NCBI RefSeq assembly: GCF_014697075.1
Contig: NZ_JACJRE010000007.1
Coordinates: forward strand, 62,001 to 126,000
Direction: 5' to 3'
DNA: 64,000 nucleotides
DNA from: Tolypothrix sp. FACHB-123
Lineage (GTDB): Bacteria; Cyanobacteriota; Cyanobacteriia; Cyanobacteriales; Nostocaceae
The notes beneath the pieces are model-generated. The model did no database searches and was not told the origin of the DNA. It saw only the letters and a list, made by a program, of their open reading frames with translations. Numbering within the stretch: position 1 is the stretch's first letter; every line of letters begins with the position of its first letter. A program made the translations under genes and the position numbers. This document shows positions 43,161-52,283 of the stretch, one piece after another.

Positions 43161-43705
43161 TTGATTTATGAACTATAACTATTGATTTGCTAGTTATGAA
43201 ATTGATTTACGAGTTGTGAAGTTAGTACGCGATTCAAAAACTTAATTTACGATTCAGAAACTTAATTTACGATTCAGAAACTTAATTTGCGAGTCAGAAA
43301 CTTAATTTGCGAGTCAGAAACTTAATTTGCGAGTCAGAAACTTAATTTGCGAGTCAGAAACTTAATTTGCGAATCAGAAACTTGATTTGCGAGTCAGAAA
43401 CTTGATTTGCGAGTCAGAAACTTAATTTACAACTTGTAAAAACTGATTAAGCAAAAATTGCTTGCCCAAATTCTTGGTTTTCCAAGGATAAACTGGTGTA
43501 TTCCGCAATCTCGCCGTCCCCCTAAAAGGGTGCGGCTAATCGAACATAGACGCGGAGCGGCTTCCCTGCGGGAAGCCTGCAAAAGCAGGCTCCAAAAATT
43601 CAGCCCACGCAGGTGGGCTTTGTAAGGATAGCCCCAGGCTTCCAGCCTGCGGGCGGTATATCGGATATTTGACTGTAAACTTGATTCACAAGTCAAAAAC
43701 TTAAT
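43161..43705. repeat. 20-bp tandem array interrupted by a palindrome-rich insert
   Basis: Nine near-identical copies of CTTAATTTGCGAGTCAGAAA occupy 43241-43420, with four to five decayed units on the left (43161-43240) and one on the right (43421-43440). About 239 bp of different sequence follows (43441-43679) with palindromes such as GCTTCCCTGCGGGAAGC and GCCTGCAAAAGCAGGC, after which decayed units resume (43680-43705). The unit is not a multiple of three, so coding is unlikely. Confidence 0.85.
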
Positions 43706-44551
43706 TTAGCAAAATTCAGCCTGCTCGATTGTGGCACAGAAAAACTCTGAGTAACGATTTGTGCCAAACCACCAGCCGACGCTCATTTGATAGGGAATTG
43801 TCCATCCGCCAAATGTTTTTTCTCCTTCGACTTCTCCACCAAAGGGAATGTAAGCGAAGCTACCATCTTTTGTATGTTCTCCCCAGCGTAGCAAAGATAG
43901 TTTCAATAGTTTACCCGCAGCATCTATCATCATTGTCAGCGTTACAGGTTCGCCATCGATTTTCAGACTAGCTTGGATAGTGTTGTCATCAATTGCTTGC
44001 CAGGTTACACCATTTTGCGGTAGTAAAGCCGAAGGTAACCAAATTAATTCCGCAACAAATCGCCCAATACTAGAACGATTAATATTTGAATTGTGGGCGT
44101 TGACGATGGGAATTAACCCCCAAAGAAAGAAGCGCATTCGCCCGGATTTGTTTGCATAGTAATCAGCACCCGCAAATGTGAATAAGCCCCTCCCGATAAT
44201 TGGTTTCCAGACAAATCCTTTCAGCGCAGCAATGATTTCTTGGGCGTGCATCGGTATCCAAGGTTTATCCTGTGCCATTCTAAAACTACCGCTCATTTTT
44301 AAGCTGACAGCAGAAGCTAATGGAGTTCCCGGTGCGATCGCATGAAGAAAGTAACGCTGTACAGGTGCGGGTAAATCTGCAACTAGATCCGCAGTAAACC
44401 GATTTTTTCTAGAAACATCTGGGAGCGATCGCCAAATTTGCTCAACTTCGCGATCGGCTTTAATTCGGATAGCGATCGCAGCTAATATACCAATGCTGAG
44501 TATCGCCAGCAAATTAATTGTAATTAAATGAAAAACATAGTTAATTGTCAT
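43706..44551 (-). CDS. DUF6544-type hypothetical protein with an N-terminal membrane anchor
   Basis: The 281-residue protein has one hydrophobic N-terminal segment (about 9-27, ITINLLAILSIGILAAIAIR) and then a soluble domain: LPAPVQRYFLHAIAPGTPLA, MSGSFRMAQDKPWIPMHAQE, FVWKPIIGRGLFTFAGADYY, SGRMRFFLWGLIPIVNAHN, and a C-terminal IPFGGEVEGEKTFGGWTIPY. This order fits the DUF6544 family as I remember it; function is unknown. A perfect copy of the direct-repeat site lies 43 bp upstream. Confidence 0.75.
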   Translation of the reverse strand: MTINYVFHLITINLLAILSIGILAAIAIRIKADREVEQIWRSLPDVSRKNRFTADLVADLPAPVQRYFLHAIAPGTPLASAVSLKMSGSFRMAQDKPWIPMHAQEIIAALKGFVWKPIIGRGLFTFAGADYYANKSGRMRFFLWGLIPIVNAHNSNINRSSIGRFVAELIWLPSALLPQNGVTWQAIDDNTIQASLKIDGEPVTLTMMIDAAGKLLKLSLLRWGEHTKDGSFAYIPFGGEVEGEKTFGGWTIPYQMSVGWWFGTNRYSEFFCATIEQAEFC

Positions 44552-44594
44552 ATTGCCGCCAATATAAAGCCAATTTCATCATAAGCACTAAATT

Positions 44595-44611
44595 TGAGGA
44601 ACTTGTGAGGA
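44595..44611 (-). promoter_or_regulatory. Direct-repeat operator upstream of the DUF6544 gene
   Basis: On the minus strand it reads TCCTCACAAGTTCCTCA with two perfect half-sites, 43 bp before the start codon. Confidence 0.7.
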
Positions 44612-44898
44612 TTTTATGCCAAAAATAAGGTGCGTTCGCTACTAAGAGGATGTCTGAAAAGTTGTTAATAGGTGATTTTAATCACGCAGAATATTGCCAA
44701 GAAATTTAGTCATTTTTAGATGACTTTGGCTATTAGCAAGGAACTTCAGATCATTGCGGGATAAAGCAATGAGCAATGCTGTACACCTATTGTGTATCGC
44801 ATTGAAAGGAGAAACGCTATATTTAGCAGCACCAAAAAATTTTAAATGAGCATTTCCGTAACTTTAAGGTATGATCGCCTGTAATTCTCGCGATCGCG

Positions 44899-44915
44899 TC
44901 TTCACAAGTTCCTCA
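44899..44915 (+). promoter_or_regulatory. Direct-repeat operator upstream of DUF2949-pfkA
   Basis: TCTTCACAAGTTCCTCA, 45 bp before the DUF2949 start codon and on its coding strand. Confidence 0.7.
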
Positions 44916-44960
44916 GATTTTTCACGTAATCTTTTTTATAGCCAAGGCAGGGTGACTACT

Positions 44961-45155
44961 ATGGATACCAAAAGACTGGCAAAATTCCTCCGTTTTTTGC
45001 ACGAAGATTTGGCAATTCCGGCTGATGGTGTGCAATTGGCGTTACGCCATGCTGAATATAATCCTAGTTTGTTACCGATGATTCTTTGGCAATATGGGCT
45101 GGTAAATTTGAGCCAGTTGGATGAAATTTTTGATTGGTTAAATGCAGTGTTTTAG
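44961..45155 (+). CDS. DUF2949 small protein
   Basis: The 64-residue protein (KRLAKFLRFLHEDLAIPADG, VQLALRHAEYNPSLLPMILW, QYGLVNLSQLDEIFDWLN) fits the small cyanobacterial DUF2949 family, of unknown function. The ATG at 44961 was chosen; the frame extends to 44871, but that would read through the direct-repeat site. It ends 10 bp before pfkA, so the two are one transcription unit, which suggests a role near glycolysis. Confidence 0.85.
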   Translation: MDTKRLAKFLRFLHEDLAIPADGVQLALRHAEYNPSLLPMILWQYGLVNLSQLDEIFDWLNAVF

Positions 45156-45165
45156 CTAATTTGCT

Positions 45166-46239
45166 ATGACTACACAAAAACGAGTGGGGATTCTTACCAG
45201 TGGTGGTGATTGTCCGGGACTGAATGCGGTGATTCGTGCTGTTGTCAGCCATGCAACGCTGACTTATGGCTGGGAAGTGGTGGGAATTTCTTATGCTACA
45301 AAGGGTTTGCTGGAAAAAACTACGGTTCCTTTGACTTTGCATGGGTTAGATTTGCGAGGAATCGATCCTTTGTTGAGTATGGGCGGAACTATTCTCGGTA
45401 GTATTAATAAGGGTGATACTCTGGCTCATGTGGATGAGATTATGGCGGGGTATCAAGCTTTAAAGCTGGATGCTTTGATTGGGATTGGCGGTGATGGCAG
45501 TTTAGCGATTCTCAGTCAATTGCAACATCACGGAAATTGGCAGTTTATTGCGATTCCGAAAACGATTGATAATGATGTGGCGCTGACGGAACGAGTTGTA
45601 GGTTTTGATACGGCTGTAAATACGGTAGTGGATGCTCTGAATCGTCTCACATTTACGGCGGCTAGTCACGATCGCGTGATGATTGTGGAAGTCATGGGAC
45701 GTACTGCGGGACATTTGGCGCTACATTCGGGGATTGCTGGCGGTGCGGATGTGATTTTAATCCCGGAAATTCCCTATACGATTAAGGATATTTGTGCTCA
45801 TTTACAAGAATTACGCGATCGCTGGGGACGTAGATTTGCTATTGTAGTGGTCGCGGAAGGTGCCCATATTCCGGATGATTCAGTTAATTATGCAGCTTGT
45901 AGTAAACCTTCCTGCGGAATTGGACAGTTAATTGCTGACGAACTGCGCAGTTGTAGCCACGAAACAATTGATATTCGCGCTGCGGTGTTAGGACATATTC
46001 AACGAGGTGGGATTCCTTCGGCTTTGGATAGGTTGGTAGCTAGTGCTTTTGGCAAAGCGGCGGTAGATTTAATTGCTAGCGGGAAATCCGGTGAGATGGT
46101 AGCTTGGCAAAATGGCGAAGTTGTGGCTTTACCTTTGGAAGCAGTTTTAGCGAAAAGTCCGTCATTGGTAGATCCTAAGAATTATCTCGTAGAAACAGCG
46201 CGATCGCTTGGGATTTATGTGGGGAATTTACCGCAATAA
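45166..46239 (+). CDS. pfkA: 6-phosphofructokinase
   Basis: It phosphorylates fructose 6-phosphate, the committed step of upper glycolysis. The 357 residues show GILTSGGDCPGLNAVIRAVV, the nucleotide motif GIGGDGSLA, the catalytic PKTIDNDV, MGRTAGHLALHSGIAGGAD and LGHIQRGGIPSALDRLVAS. The Gly after GGD points to ATP as donor, while the Lys in PKTIDND is the residue seen in the PPi-type and mixed group, so it belongs to the G104/K124 class, which is usually ATP-dependent. It is cotranscribed with the DUF2949 gene and probably under the hox-type operator. Confidence 0.94.
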   Translation: MTTQKRVGILTSGGDCPGLNAVIRAVVSHATLTYGWEVVGISYATKGLLEKTTVPLTLHGLDLRGIDPLLSMGGTILGSINKGDTLAHVDEIMAGYQALKLDALIGIGGDGSLAILSQLQHHGNWQFIAIPKTIDNDVALTERVVGFDTAVNTVVDALNRLTFTAASHDRVMIVEVMGRTAGHLALHSGIAGGADVILIPEIPYTIKDICAHLQELRDRWGRRFAIVVVAEGAHIPDDSVNYAACSKPSCGIGQLIADELRSCSHETIDIRAAVLGHIQRGGIPSALDRLVASAFGKAAVDLIASGKSGEMVAWQNGEVVALPLEAVLAKSPSLVDPKNYLVETARSLGIYVGNLPQ

Positions 46240-46434
46240 ATTAGGGCTTATGTAAGGATAATGGGAAAATAAACCGCAGAGGACGCAGAGTACACAGAGT
46301 TTAAGAGGTTTTGTGCGTCAGTCATATAAATTAGTTATTAATACTAATTCGCTATGATGCAGTTAATATTTATTTGATGAACCGCCAAGTACGCCAAGTA
46401 CGCCAAGAGAAAGAAGCCATTATTAAGTGCCCGT

Positions 46435-46923
46435 TTACAGAGAATTGGTAGAACTATTGGCATATTTAAGAACTCGTTCCCATTCCCAACGCCATGCAGT
46501 TTCAACTACTAATTCTTTGCCGTTGGTGAATTTAATAAATTCTTGTCCGTTATCATAAAAGACATCAGCGACTAGGCGATTTCGTAACTCTTTCCCCCAC
46601 ATTTTTGCAGATGCATTCCACCACCTTTGTCCTGGAGATTGCAGCATAGGGATTTCTAAATATTCATCACGCCAAGCTATAGGTTGCCATTGTTCTTGTA
46701 AGGCGCGAATTAAAATTGCATTGGGAAAGATTTCTCTTTGGTTTTCCTGCAACCACAGGACATATTCGATTGTGCGTCTGAAGGCATTTTCTAAGTTAGC
46801 AGAACAATTTTCCAGAGCATCTTGAACTTCTTCTAAGGCAAAATTAACGCCAATGGCTACTAATGCTCTTTCGTATTGTTTAAATATTTCGTATTCAATT
46901 GAATCTGCTTCCCAAAACCACAC
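46435..46923 (-). CDS. Hypothetical protein
   Basis: I do not recognise the family. The 162-residue soluble protein is rich in Trp and Glu, mostly helical at first (DSIEYEIFKQYERALVAIGV, FRRTIEYVLWLQENQREIFP) and then beta-rich near the end (NRLVADVFYDNGQEFIKFTN). It stands alone downstream of and convergent with pfkA. It has no signal or membrane segment. Confidence 0.65.
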   Translation of the reverse strand: MWFWEADSIEYEIFKQYERALVAIGVNFALEEVQDALENCSANLENAFRRTIEYVLWLQENQREIFPNAILIRALQEQWQPIAWRDEYLEIPMLQSPGQRWWNASAKMWGKELRNRLVADVFYDNGQEFIKFTNGKELVVETAWRWEWERVLKYANSSTNSL

Positions 46924-47348
46924 AATTAATTAAACTCCAAATTAATTAATTTTATTAATTATATAGCAGTCCTAAATCATTTATAAAATTTACAAACTCT
47001 CATTTTTTTCTCTTATCCTTGGCGTACTTGGCGTCTTCTCTGCGAGACGCTGCGCGTTGGCGGAAGCCTCTCGTAGAGAAGGCGGTTATTAAAAAATAAA
47101 AAAAATTTTCATAACTAAGCTAAGGATAGCTGTCATTCAGACTTCTCTCTGGTACTCGGTGTCCTCTACGGTTTAATTTTCCATGATTTATTGTTAAACA
47201 TAAACCTTGGTAACAAATATTGAGCCTTTGGGCAGAGGTTTCCATAGCTGATATTGTTTACTCTGCAATAAATAAGGTGATTTTAAGTTGCCTAAACAGC
47301 GACTTGGCAATTTTTGATTGCCAAGGGTAAATTAAATCGGAAATTAAC
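46924..47348. other. Intergenic region with dispersed repeats
   Basis: It holds a diverged end of the TATAGCAATCCT element near 46963, a GGCGTACTT-type repeat near 47024, and a palindromic block (GCGAGACGCTGCGCGTTGGCG, partly inverted with CTCGTAGAGAAGG) at about 47040-47085. These are typical Nostocales dispersed repeats. No gene is seen. Confidence 0.6.
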
Positions 47349-47456
47349 ATGCGATCGAATCTAGTTTTCTTTTGGGTAAGCCTATCATTTGTATTAGTAG
47401 GATTGATTATGCTACTTCTACAACCCTCAATCGATTTTCATACAGCAATAAATTGA
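47349..47456 (+). CDS. Possible 35-residue membrane microprotein
   Basis: The frame MRSNLVFFWVSLSFVLVGLI, continued by MLLLQPSIDFHTAIN, has one clear hydrophobic helix. It ends in a TGA that overlaps the ribosome-binding site (TGAGGTG) of the next gene, nine bases from that ATG, so translation could be coupled. Its small size makes chance possible; conservation would decide. Confidence 0.45.
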   Translation: MRSNLVFFWVSLSFVLVGLIMLLLQPSIDFHTAIN

Positions 47457-47464
47457 GGTGATTT

Positions 47465-47980
47465 ATGAATTATGTTGTGGCAGTTTTACCAGATAGAATG
47501 CAAGCAGAAGCAGCTTATTCGGCTTTAGAAAAAGAAGGCTTACCAAATAACCAAATTGATATTCTGGGTAGTGGCTATAAAAGTGCTGATGAATATGGAT
47601 TAATTAACCCAGAAAAACAAGCGCAGAAAGGAGCAAAACGCCTAATTTATTGGCTGATACCTTTAGGATTTATCGCCGGGTATACGTTTAATTTTTTAAC
47701 AGAAATTGAAATATTTCCGGCGTTTAATGCTTTTGGTAATCACATTCTGGGTGGGGTTTTAGGCGCTATTGCTGGTGTTTTAGGAGCTTATTTTGTCGGT
47801 GGTACTGTCGGTTTAACTGAAGGTAGCGGCGATGCTTTACCTTATCGTAATCGTTTGAATGCAGGTAAATATTTGATTATAGTTAAGGGTACGGCAGAAT
47901 TAACGCGCCAAGCTACTCGCGTGTTGCGTCAGTTTGAACCGGAAAATATTCAAGGTTACACAGAACCGACAGGGGCGTAA
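47465..47980 (+). CDS. Hypothetical membrane protein
   Basis: The 171-residue protein has a soluble N-terminus (AVLPDRMQAEAAYSALEKEG, NNQIDILG) like the short flavin-fold-like start of several stress-linked membrane proteins, two hydrophobic segments (about 59-80 RLIYWLIPLGFIAGYTFNFL and 93-115 HILGGVLGAIAGVLGAYFVG, glycine-rich), and a C-terminal small domain (GKYLIIVKGTAELTRQATRV). No named family is certain. It starts with ATG behind GAGGTG. Confidence 0.7.
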   Translation: MNYVVAVLPDRMQAEAAYSALEKEGLPNNQIDILGSGYKSADEYGLINPEKQAQKGAKRLIYWLIPLGFIAGYTFNFLTEIEIFPAFNAFGNHILGGVLGAIAGVLGAYFVGGTVGLTEGSGDALPYRNRLNAGKYLIIVKGTAELTRQATRVLRQFEPENIQGYTEPTGA

Positions 47981-48023
47981 TAACAATTCAAAATTCAAAA
48001 TTCAAAATTAAGAAAGCCAGATG

Positions 48024-48053
48024 GTAGGGGCATGGCAATGCCATGCCCTCTAA
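48024..48053. repeat. GGGCATGGCAATGCC palindrome
   Basis: This is a third member of the palindrome family at 33023-33172, in opposite sense, and is followed further right by AAATTGGTATCA as in the first copy. Confidence 0.65.
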
Positions 48054-48168
48054 AATATATTGATATACCGCAAACATTATTTAAATTGGTATCACAAGGA
48101 TTCCCGAATTTACATCTGTTGCTGAATTTTGGAGAATTGGTATAATTGCGATTCAAAAAATCAAAAAT

Positions 48169-51072
48169 TTAAATTCGCCGCTTCGCGCCGTGACGCACCC
48201 AGACTTTGCGGAGTTCTTCTGCTCCCAAAAGAATTGGCGGACAAGCGAGGACAATTAACCAATGCCAAGGTGCTAAGGAAGCGGTAGAAAATATGTAACG
48301 GAATGGGGGAAAGTCGATGAAGGCGAATAAGGCGATGCATTCAAAGGTAATCCCAAACCACAGCAGCCGATTATTTGACCATGACTGGCGAAATGCTGAC
48401 CCCCAACTGGAGCGACAGGCAAATAAGTTACCGACCTGACAAGCAACAATTGTTGCTAGAGTCATGGTTGTGGCTTGGCGATAAATGTTTGTTACTTCTG
48501 GATTGGCGGTATGTGCCAGAATAGCTGGGGTGACTTGCTGAATATCTGCTAGGGAATAACCATATCCTCGCCACACTAGGAAAAATCCCAGCATAGAAAG
48601 AATGGCTTCAATGACACCGAGAAAGCCGTAAGCGCGGAGTAAGAGGGGAATATTGAGTAAGAACTCCTGCTTGGGGCGGGGTGGGCGTTCCATAACTCCA
48701 GGTTCGGGAGATTCTGCGCCTAGTGCTAAGGCTGGTACCATGTCTGTACCTAAATCGACGGCGAGAATCTGCAAAATCGTTAATGCTGGGGGAATTTTGA
48801 TGGCTACCATGCCGAGAAAAGGTACTATTTCCGGGACATTGGAGGCGAAGATATAAGTCATGAATTTGCGGATATTTTGGTAAATTGTCCGCCCTTGCTC
48901 AATGGCGGCGACAATAGTAGCAAAGTTGTCGTCGGTAAGTACAATGTCTGCGGCTTCTCTGGCGACATCTGTACCATTTAGCCCCATCGCAATCCCAATA
49001 TTAGCAGCACGGAGAGCTGGGGCATCGTTTACACCATCGCCTGTGACGGCTACTACTTCGCCAACATCTTTGTAAGCTTGGACTAGTCGCAGTTTGTGTT
49101 CTGGTGACATCCGGGCAAATACTAAGCCAGCGCGGTATTTAACAATTTGCCGCAGTTGAGCGTCGGAGAGATGTCCCATACCTTCCCCAGTAACAACGCG
49201 CACTTTATCGCTTACTAAACCAATATTACGGGCGATCGCTTCCGCAGTTAATCCGTAATCGCCAGTCACCATTGTGACTCTAATCCCTGCACGATGACAG
49301 CAGGCGATCGCATCTGCTACCTCCGGACGGGGTGGATCGAACATGGCGACTAAACCAATAAAAATCAAGTTTTGCTCTAAATCCTGTGCCTTCAAATCCA
49401 GCAAATCTTGACTACCCCGACGCGCCGCCAAGCCTAAAACCCGAAATCCTTGTCTAGCCAAATCATCATTCGCCTGTACCACATCATCCCAAGCGTCATG
49501 GGTTAATTCTTGCACTGTACCATCGTGAAGAATTGTATGGCAGTGCTTCAACACTTCTAAAGGCGCACCTTTGGTAAAAGCGAGATAAGGTAATTCATCT
49601 TGCCATAATTCCGCAGCTTGCCAATTTAACACCACTGTCATCATCAAGCGGCGAGAATCGAAGGGAATCTCTCGCAAGCGCGGTAACTGCTGTTGTAAAT
49701 TTTCTAAATTAAGTCCAGCTTTGGCGGCTGCTACTAACAAAGCTGCTTCCGTCGGATCGCCAATTTCTTGCCAACGACTAGGGGCTGTGAGATGCACTAG
49801 GCGGGCGTTAGAACACAGCGCAGAACCGATGAGTAAAATTTTTGCTTTCCAGGCGATCGCACGATCTGCTGGTAAATTAACTTTACCAACTGTCGGATTG
49901 TAACCTGCACCCGTGACTTCAATTAAGGGATTGGATTGATCGGTATCAGTTACACCATCCTGAGGTAGCCACAGATAGCGCACCGTCATTTCATTTTTAG
50001 TTAATGTCCCCGTTTTATCGGTGCAAATCACGGTGGTGGCGCTGAGAGTTTCCACCGCCGAAAGTCGCCGCACTAAAGCATTCCGCCGCGCCATCCGCTT
50101 TACACCCAACGCTAAGGCGAGGGTAACTGTAGGTAACAATCCTTCGGGTACGTTAGCGACGATGATACCGATGGCAAAAATGAAGCTTTCAGTTACATCC
50201 ATGCCAATCAGCAAATAACTGAGGAGAAAAACCGTTACACCCATAGTCAGAGCGATCGCGGTAATAATCCGCACAATCCGGCTTACCTGGACTTCCAAGG
50301 TGCTGGGTTCCCGCTTTACCACCGTGGTTAAATGGGCTACCTGTCCAAATTCTGTTTGCGCACCTGTGGCATAAACTACGGCTACAGCCCGCCCTGTGGC
50401 TACTGTGGAACCAGCTAAAACTAAATTGGCGATTTCCGAAGGATTCACCTTTTCTTGCATTGGTTGTTCCCCCGGACGTAGCAAAGTTTTCCCGCCGCGA
50501 ATGGGTACTGCTTCCCGCAACCTAACCGGGTGAGGATTGCGCGCCACGGGTAGAGACTCCCCCGTCATTACTGATACATCCAAATATAAATTTTCTGCTG
50601 ATACCAACCGAGCATCAGCAGAAACGCGATCGCCTTCTTCTAATTGCATCACATCGCCGCGCACCAACTCCCGCGCCGGGATTTGCTTGAGTTCGCCATC
50701 CCGATAGACTTTCACCTGCATCGGTAAGACTTTTTTTAAAGCTGCTAGCGCCTGTTCAGCTTGAAACTCTTGCCAAAAGCTAAAGATAGCATTGATCCAG
50801 ATGACTGCCCAAATTGCCCAGCCAAGTTCCGGCGTGCGGGAAATAAACGCTAAAATCCCCGCAACCCAAAGCAACAAAGCCATGAAATGAGTTAATTGAT
50901 CGGCAAAACGCAGCCATAGGGGACGATGCGCCGGTTCTGGTAACTCATTTGCGCCGAATTGAGCAAATCTTTGTTCAGCTTCATCCGCCGATAAACCATC
51001 ACTAGCGCTATCTAGTGATTCATAAACCTCTTCAACAGGTAATGCCCAGATAGGTTGATGCAACGATGTCAT
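48169..51072 (-). CDS. Cation-transporting P-type ATPase (P2 class)
   Basis: This 967-residue ion pump has about ten hydrophobic segments. It has the actuator motif VMTGESLP, phosphorylation motif ICTDKTGTLTKNEMTVR, nucleotide-binding KGAPLEVL, and hinge MVTGDYG plus VTGDGVNDAPAL. TM4 reads IVANVPEGLLPTVTLALALG, closer to the Na+/K+-type P2C pumps (VPEGLLATVT) than to SERCA-type calcium pumps, so a sodium or proton substrate is as likely as calcium. It is a single gene; STRR and HIP1 sites surround it. Confidence 0.92.
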   Translation of the reverse strand: MTSLHQPIWALPVEEVYESLDSASDGLSADEAEQRFAQFGANELPEPAHRPLWLRFADQLTHFMALLLWVAGILAFISRTPELGWAIWAVIWINAIFSFWQEFQAEQALAALKKVLPMQVKVYRDGELKQIPARELVRGDVMQLEEGDRVSADARLVSAENLYLDVSVMTGESLPVARNPHPVRLREAVPIRGGKTLLRPGEQPMQEKVNPSEIANLVLAGSTVATGRAVAVVYATGAQTEFGQVAHLTTVVKREPSTLEVQVSRIVRIITAIALTMGVTVFLLSYLLIGMDVTESFIFAIGIIVANVPEGLLPTVTLALALGVKRMARRNALVRRLSAVETLSATTVICTDKTGTLTKNEMTVRYLWLPQDGVTDTDQSNPLIEVTGAGYNPTVGKVNLPADRAIAWKAKILLIGSALCSNARLVHLTAPSRWQEIGDPTEAALLVAAAKAGLNLENLQQQLPRLREIPFDSRRLMMTVVLNWQAAELWQDELPYLAFTKGAPLEVLKHCHTILHDGTVQELTHDAWDDVVQANDDLARQGFRVLGLAARRGSQDLLDLKAQDLEQNLIFIGLVAMFDPPRPEVADAIACCHRAGIRVTMVTGDYGLTAEAIARNIGLVSDKVRVVTGEGMGHLSDAQLRQIVKYRAGLVFARMSPEHKLRLVQAYKDVGEVVAVTGDGVNDAPALRAANIGIAMGLNGTDVAREAADIVLTDDNFATIVAAIEQGRTIYQNIRKFMTYIFASNVPEIVPFLGMVAIKIPPALTILQILAVDLGTDMVPALALGAESPEPGVMERPPRPKQEFLLNIPLLLRAYGFLGVIEAILSMLGFFLVWRGYGYSLADIQQVTPAILAHTANPEVTNIYRQATTMTLATIVACQVGNLFACRSSWGSAFRQSWSNNRLLWFGITFECIALFAFIDFPPFRYIFSTASLAPWHWLIVLACPPILLGAEELRKVWVRHGAKRRI

Positions 51073-51438
51073 GATTTTAATTCGGTGTTGGGTTTAAGAG
51101 AAGGCAGAGGGCAGTCCCAATGAAAAAATTTCATCACCATGAATGAAAATGCAATCTGGAACTACCTATATAGATACTCATCTAAGAAGCATTTTCAAGT
51201 CAGAAGGCAGAAGGGTAAATATTTTTCGCAGATTTTTGGTTAAAAATAGATTCTTAAAAGTTGGATTGAGGCTATATTTTTAATTAAATTTAAAAAGGCG
51301 ATCGCGATCAATAATTTTTACGCTCATCGTTTTTTAAACAGCGTATTTGGCTTTCTGCCTCCGCCTTATTTTCATAAAAATTGTGACGTTAACTTCCTAA
51401 ACTTCTGCCCTCTGCCTCCTGCTTTCTGCCTTCATTTT
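51073..51438. other. Intergenic region upstream of the P-type ATPase gene
   Basis: It contains CTTCTGCC/TCTGCCTCC-type low-complexity repeats (51355-51430) and a GAAGGCAGA-type copy (51100-51110 and 51199-51215). The ATPase promoter must be here, but no strong boxes were recognised. Confidence 0.5.
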
Positions 51439-51846
51439 TCACGATTTCACACTCATTACATCTTCTATTAACCCAAAATTTTCTGCTTGCTTAAATGCTG
51501 CTTCTAAAGCAATACCTTGCTTAGTAGAAATATACATTAAAACCATTGCGATCGCTCTGGCGGCACTATCACAATGAATTAATGCTGGTTTAGGCATTTC
51601 GGCAATTTTTTGCAGGACTTTGATGGCAATTTGCGGATTGATTTCTGTGCTTCTTGTGGGTAGATTTGCGTAATGTAATCCTAGCAACTGAGTATAAAGT
51701 TGCTCGCCATCTTGAAAACCTTGTTCGTCAGGCGATCGCAGATTCAATACAGACTTATAACCCTGTTGGGCTAAGCTTTTTAACTCTTCAGGGGCAATTT
51801 GTCCTGCGATCGCCAATTCATCGTTAATTTTTTTGATTGTATCCAT
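51439..51846 (-). CDS. DUF442/BLH-type phosphatase-like protein
   Basis: The 135-residue protein is like the dual-specificity phosphatase part of beta-lactamase-hydrolase-like proteins. It has INDELAIAGQIAPEELKSLA, YKSVLNLRSPDEQGFQDGEQ and the P-loop ALIHCDSAARAIAMVLMY. The family usually has HCRSGTRS; here the glycine is replaced by alanine, although cysteine and arginine remain, so activity may be altered. It stands alone on the minus strand. Confidence 0.8.
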   Translation of the reverse strand: MDTIKKINDELAIAGQIAPEELKSLAQQGYKSVLNLRSPDEQGFQDGEQLYTQLLGLHYANLPTRSTEINPQIAIKVLQKIAEMPKPALIHCDSAARAIAMVLMYISTKQGIALEAAFKQAENFGLIEDVMSVKS

Positions 51847-52051
51847 CCCTCCCTCCTCCCTGTGGTGAATAATGAATTAAAGAAGTTAAATTATGCCCAA
51901 TCTATTAACTGTAATTAATCAAGAAATTTATTCTTGTAAAATCACACTATGCATCACCCTGTTTCTAGCTACCTATGCTAATTTTTGGAGTAATTTGATG
52001 ATGCTTAATATTAAAGACATAACACTATTCTTAATTCAATTCACCAAGAAA

Positions 52052-52228
52052 TTAATAATGTTTGCCTTTGGCAGGAGGATCGCCTTCATAAGGTTGTACT
52101 CCTGATGCTGGATAATCATCATCATTAGGGCTAAAAGCCCTTGTAGCCGCGCTATAAACAAATTGAATTATCTTTTGAAATAATTCACCAATTGATTGGA
52201 TAATTTGCCCGAATTTGTTGGTAGACAT
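52052..52228 (-). CDS. Small conserved hypothetical protein
   Basis: The 58 residues from the ATG at 52228 (MSTNKFGQIIQSIGELFQKI, IQFVYSAATRAFSPNDDDYP, then ASGVQPYEGDPPAKGKHY) have an amphipathic helix, a short hydrophobic part and an acidic, proline-rich tail. The frame extends upstream to 52291 but the ATG at 52228 has a good GAGAGAAG region before it. I recall similar small proteins in cyanobacteria, without function. Confidence 0.65.
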   Translation of the reverse strand: MSTNKFGQIIQSIGELFQKIIQFVYSAATRAFSPNDDDYPASGVQPYEGDPPAKGKHY

Positions 52229-52283
52229 AGACTTCTCTCCCCAATCGTTAAAAATTTTCCCAGAAAATGAACTTACTAAAAAC

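Larger units (their letters stand above)
44552..44960. other. Divergent promoter region between the DUF6544 gene and DUF2949-pfkA
   Basis: It contains one direct-repeat operator facing each gene (44595-44611 and 44899-44915) at nearly the same distance from each start. The 18-bp string GGTGCGTTCGCTACTAAG at about 44629-44646 recurs at about 61349-61366. No gene is seen in between. Confidence 0.65.

Noticed and set aside
43160-43440. CRISPR array
   Set aside because: The units are 20 bp, directly adjacent with no spacers, and no cas genes are near.
43427-43696. 89-residue frame within the 20-bp array insert
   Set aside because: It covers repeat units and palindromes and has no protein-like features.
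51893-52105. 70-residue hydrophobic frame
   Set aside because: It overlaps the small minus-strand gene at 52052-52228 and has no ribosome-binding site or homology signal.
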